64,000 nt of DNA, taken from positions 682,001 to 746,000 of the forward strand of contig NC_010525.1 in assembly GCF_000019805.1 (NCBI RefSeq). The letters are read 5' to 3'. Below are positions 61,393 to 64,000 of the stretch, piece by piece (position 1 is the first letter of the stretch; each line of letters opens with the position of its first letter). Origin of the DNA: Pyrobaculum neutrophilum V24Sta. GTDB lineage: Archaea; Thermoproteota; Thermoprotei; Thermoproteales; Thermoproteaceae. Both the position numbers and the translations under genes were made by a program. A model generated the notes under the pieces. It was not told where the DNA came from. It ran no database searches and saw nothing but the letters and a program-made list of their open reading frames with translations.

Positions 61393-63450
61393 CTATCTGC
61401 CGGCCACCTCTACGCCCAGCCGCTGAGCTATCTTGCCGTCTAGAGACCTCAGCAGATCTCTGTTGCCGACTAGGGTGTGGAAGTAGTTCGTAACTCCGTT
61501 TGCCCCCATGAGGAGCCTCAGCTCCTTTGTCAACGCCGTGATCACGTTTTCGAACTTCACCATCCTAGACCTCAGGTCGAGGTTTCGCACCCTCTGGTGG
61601 ACGTGCTCAAATATGCCGAGGGGGCACACCAGGTCGGCCCCTAGAGCGGCCAGCTTGTATATATCCCCGCCGTTGTACAGCCTCCCCACCGCAACTATGT
61701 AGGTCCTGTCTCTCGTCCCCCGCCTCCTCAGCTGGAGATCCAGCCGAGCCACGGCCTCCTCCAGCAACCCGCCGCCTTTTGTCTCATCTATCACCACGAC
61801 GCCGCCGTCCACCTCCGCGGCCTCTTGAGGCGCCACCACCGTAGCGCCCTCGTTTATACATCTGAAGCCGCGGCAGTCCCCGCCGTATATAGGCGCGCCG
61901 AGGGCCGCGGCTGCGTAGACAGCGGCCTCGTCTATAGCTGGGACAACCACAGGCGTGTAGTACCTCTCGCCGCCTATCCACACGTCCACCTCCAGCTCCT
62001 CCCTGTAGGGATCCACCGACGGGTGGGTCACCTGCGCCGCCTCTATGCGGAGGAGGTCCAGAGGCCTCCTGGCGGGGCTTGTGTACCCCGGCACCACGCC
62101 CCCCATCCCTATTATCGGCGGCCTCCCCTCCTCGTAGTACTCCCTCTGCACCACCGCCCTCGCCGTCCCGTCCAGCCAAGCCACGTCCCCCGGCTGGGCT
62201 AGGTCAAGGCCGAGGGTCTCGGCCACCTTCTCGTCTACGTTGTAGACCTCCAGGAGGTCCCTCCTACCCACCAGCTCCCTGAGGCTCGACATGCCGAGGG
62301 CGTAGAGGATGGCCTTGAGGCCTTTCCCAACCGCGGTGAGGTAGTTGGCGAGGAGCCGGCTCCCCCACTCGACGTCTAGGACTTTCCCAGAGCCTATCAT
62401 GTTTGTCAAAGCCGTGGGGCAGCCGCCGGTGTGGCACGCGTGGCACAGTATACACCCCATGGCCATCAACGCCGCCGTTCCCATGTTGGCCATGTCTGCC
62501 CCCATGGCCACTATCTTCGCGACGTCCATCGGGCTGTACAACATGCCGCCGGCTATCATGATCAGCCCCCCGCGAGTCCCATCTCTCCTAAGCCACATGT
62601 CTACCACGGGCACGGCGTAGTCTATCGGTATGCCCAAGTGATCCCTCGCCACGATGGGCGTCGCCCCGGTCCCCGCCCCCGCCCCGTCTATGATTATGCC
62701 CTCCGCGGTGGATCTCCCAACCCCCACCGCCACGAAGTGTATCTTGTTGACGGCGGCCACCTTCACGAGGACGGGCTTCCCCGTGAGATCCCTAAGGGCT
62801 TTAACCCTCTGGGCCAGATCCTCGATGGAGTATATGTCGTGGTGCGGCGCTGGGGAAAGCGCCTCGCTCCCAACCGGTATCTTCCTAAGCTGGGCGATGA
62901 TGTCGACCACCTTCCTCCCGGGCAGATGGCCGCCGATGCCGGGCTTGGCGCCCTGGCCGATCTTGATGTTCACCGCAAGCCCCGCCCTCAGCAGGGCCAT
63001 GTCCATGCCAAAGCGGGCGGAGGCCCACTGCACCACGATATTGCGGTACTTCGCGATCTCCGGGTGGAGGCCTCCCTCCCCTATGCCGGCCACGGCCCCC
63101 ACCTCGGTAACCGCCTTCGCGATAGCTATGTTGGGGTTCCCGCTCAACGCGCCGAAGGACATATCGCCGACGTAGATAGGTATCTCGAGGCGGGTTCCGA
63201 AGAAGTCGATGCCCGTATCTACGTCGAGTTTATCCGCCTTCGTCAAAGCCTCCTTGAGGTCCGACGGCCTTAGGTCCTTGAAGACGGCTCTGTCGAGGAT
63301 TCTTCCAACCTTAGCCGGCGTGACCCCCTCCAAGGCCGGCTGCCCCGTCTCGGCCATCCGCCTAATCAGCCTAATTTTCTCCTCTTCCCAGAACTCGGGG
63401 ACTAGGTGCTTCGCCGGCTCTATATATGTCCGCACCACTATATGTTGCAC
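61393..63450 (-). CDS. archaeal glutamate synthase, FMN/FeS catalytic protein
   Basis: The 685-residue protein matches the FMN-binding synthase domain of glutamate synthase, here as a free-standing archaeal polypeptide. Seen: GDMSFGALSGNPNIAIAKA, GEGGLHPEIAKY, QGAKPGIGGHLPG, SEALSPAPHHDIYSIEDLAQ, IDGAGAGTGATP and an iron-sulfur cysteine region CILCHACHTGGCP. The C-terminal ~190 residues are a further domain with two cysteines in YGGDCRGFRC. It should make glutamate from 2-oxoglutarate and ammonia or glutamine-derived ammonia. Start GTG 63450 has a TATA box (ATTTATATTC) about 24 bases upstream. The GXGXG part is encoded upstream on the same strand at 63.5-64 kb. Confidence 0.93.
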   Translation of the reverse strand: MQHIVVRTYIEPAKHLVPEFWEEEKIRLIRRMAETGQPALEGVTPAKVGRILDRAVFKDLRPSDLKEALTKADKLDVDTGIDFFGTRLEIPIYVGDMSFGALSGNPNIAIAKAVTEVGAVAGIGEGGLHPEIAKYRNIVVQWASARFGMDMALLRAGLAVNIKIGQGAKPGIGGHLPGRKVVDIIAQLRKIPVGSEALSPAPHHDIYSIEDLAQRVKALRDLTGKPVLVKVAAVNKIHFVAVGVGRSTAEGIIIDGAGAGTGATPIVARDHLGIPIDYAVPVVDMWLRRDGTRGGLIMIAGGMLYSPMDVAKIVAMGADMANMGTAALMAMGCILCHACHTGGCPTALTNMIGSGKVLDVEWGSRLLANYLTAVGKGLKAILYALGMSSLRELVGRRDLLEVYNVDEKVAETLGLDLAQPGDVAWLDGTARAVVQREYYEEGRPPIIGMGGVVPGYTSPARRPLDLLRIEAAQVTHPSVDPYREELEVDVWIGGERYYTPVVVPAIDEAAVYAAAALGAPIYGGDCRGFRCINEGATVVAPQEAAEVDGGVVVIDETKGGGLLEEAVARLDLQLRRRGTRDRTYIVAVGRLYNGGDIYKLAALGADLVCPLGIFEHVHQRVRNLDLRSRMVKFENVITALTKELRLLMGANGVTNYFHTLVGNRDLLRSLDGKIAQRLGVEVAGR

Positions 63451-63501
63451 TCCGGCACTCTATTTTCCGAATATAAATTTACTCCCCCCGCGCGCGGCGG
63501 G

Positions 63502-64000
63502 CTACTCCTTCTGGAGCTCGGCCACTTTCACAACTGTGAAGACCTCCCTCTCGATCTTAACGTCCTCGTTAAACAGGGCGTTGAAACGCTGGACGTAGGG
63601 CCTCAAGGCGTTTACCTCCTCCTCTGTGAGCTCCCGAACCTCGACGCTGTGGTACATCGAGAATATCCTCCGGAAATGCGGATCCTCAGACGCCCTTTTC
63701 ACATCTATGTCGACGCCGGCGGCCTTCAAAGCCTTGATGTAGCGCTCAAGCCTCTCGTGGTCTACTCCACCCCCGATCTTGTCCCTCTCAACCTCGCCTC
63801 TTATGTATATGGCGCCGCCGACCATCCCCGCCCCGATCCGACGCCCCACCTCCTCCTGCCAGGTGTGGCGGAGGACGAGTATCACGCCGCCGCCCATGTA
63901 TTCGCCGAGGTAATCCCCGGCGGACCCCCCGATGACCAACACGCCGCCTCTATGCTGGATCCCCGCTCTGTTGTTGGCGTTGCCGTATATGTAGATCTCG
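63502..64000 (-). CDS. glutamate synthase GXGXG-domain protein (5' end outside window)
   Basis: The visible C-terminal part (about 165 residues) is the right-handed beta-helix domain of glutamate synthase. It contains the regularly spaced glycine turns IYIYGNANNRAG, GVLVIGGSAGDYLGEYMGGG, RRIGAGMVGGAIYIRG typical of GXGXG domains, followed by a helical tail. In archaea this domain is a separate subunit that associates with the FMN protein next door. The frame stays open through the window edge at 64000, so the N-terminus is missing here. It ends about 50 bases before the promoter of the FMN-protein gene. Confidence 0.9.
   Translation of the reverse strand, partial: EIYIYGNANNRAGIQHRGGVLVIGGSAGDYLGEYMGGGVILVLRHTWQEEVGRRIGAGMVGGAIYIRGEVERDKIGGGVDHERLERYIKALKAAGVDIDVKRASEDPHFRRIFSMYHSVEVRELTEEEVNALRPYVQRFNALFNEDVKIEREVFTVVKVAELQKE

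Overview
The window is chromosomal DNA of a GC-rich hyperthermophilic crenarchaeon of the Thermoproteaceae (Pyrobaculum/Thermoproteus clade). Grounds: an archaeal 16S-23S rRNA operon without a spacer tRNA and with archaeal-type introns in both rRNAs; archaeal-only genes (GHMP-type shikimate kinase, Csl4, Nep1, RpoL, archaemetzincin, DUF2067, DUF2175); TATA boxes centred about 20-28 bases before most start codons (mostly leaderless mRNAs); and ATGA overlaps between genes. The species is not fixed by this reading.

Layout. 0.07-8.2 kb: thyX, a membrane glycosyltransferase, class II lysS, a UbiD-family decarboxylase, a ferritin-like/VIT1 membrane protein and a winged-helix regulator. 8.2-14.4 kb: the rRNA operon. 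The 16S gene carries a 34-base insert and, about nine bases further on, a ~660-base intron encoding a LAGLIDADG protein. The 23S gene carries a ~610-base intron with a second LAGLIDADG ORF. 14.4-16 kb is gene-poor, with decayed coding remnants. 16-30 kb is dominated by aromatic amino acid synthesis: aroC-aroE, then tktN-tktC-aroB-aroA on one strand, and DAHP synthase beside tyrS. tyrA (35.8 kb), a fused aroD-chorismate mutase (43.5 kb), an aminotransferase and aroK (45.3-47.2 kb) complete most of the pathway in the same window. 30-35.6 kb: a three-subunit molybdenum hydroxylase with a MocA-like maturation gene, its operon interrupted by an AAA ATPase on the other strand.

36.6-43.5 kb holds the most interesting locus: eight same-strand genes for exported or membrane proteins. 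Three are related short subunits with a shared cysteine pair, one is a 773-residue repeat protein with Asp-rich loops, and one is a membrane-spanning protein with an external domain and a cytoplasmic winged helix. Three promoters in the locus share a CAACGTT-TATA element. This looks like a self-regulated cell-surface fibre system, possibly related to the TasA-like bundling pili of Pyrobaculum.

47-53 kb: ribosomal proteins L3, L4, L23, exosome Csl4, RpoL, Nep1 and relatives. 53.1-55.4 kb: a subtilisin-like protease gene destroyed by a TnpB-only IS200/IS605-type element of 1,497 bp; a 42-bp solo relic of the same family lies at 31.1 kb. 55.4-64 kb: LeuC/homoaconitase, argF, a homocitrate/isopropylmalate synthase with a C-terminal RAM domain, a PAPS-reductase-like ferredoxin fusion, archaemetzincin and two glutamate synthase pieces, the last running off the right edge.

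A recurring oddity: at several genes (aroD-aroQ, tktN, homocitrate synthase, a GP88-like gene, proC) a well-placed ATG lies one frame away from the conserved reading frame, with a run of G or C at the junction. This could be homopolymer error in the sequence or real ribosomal slippage.
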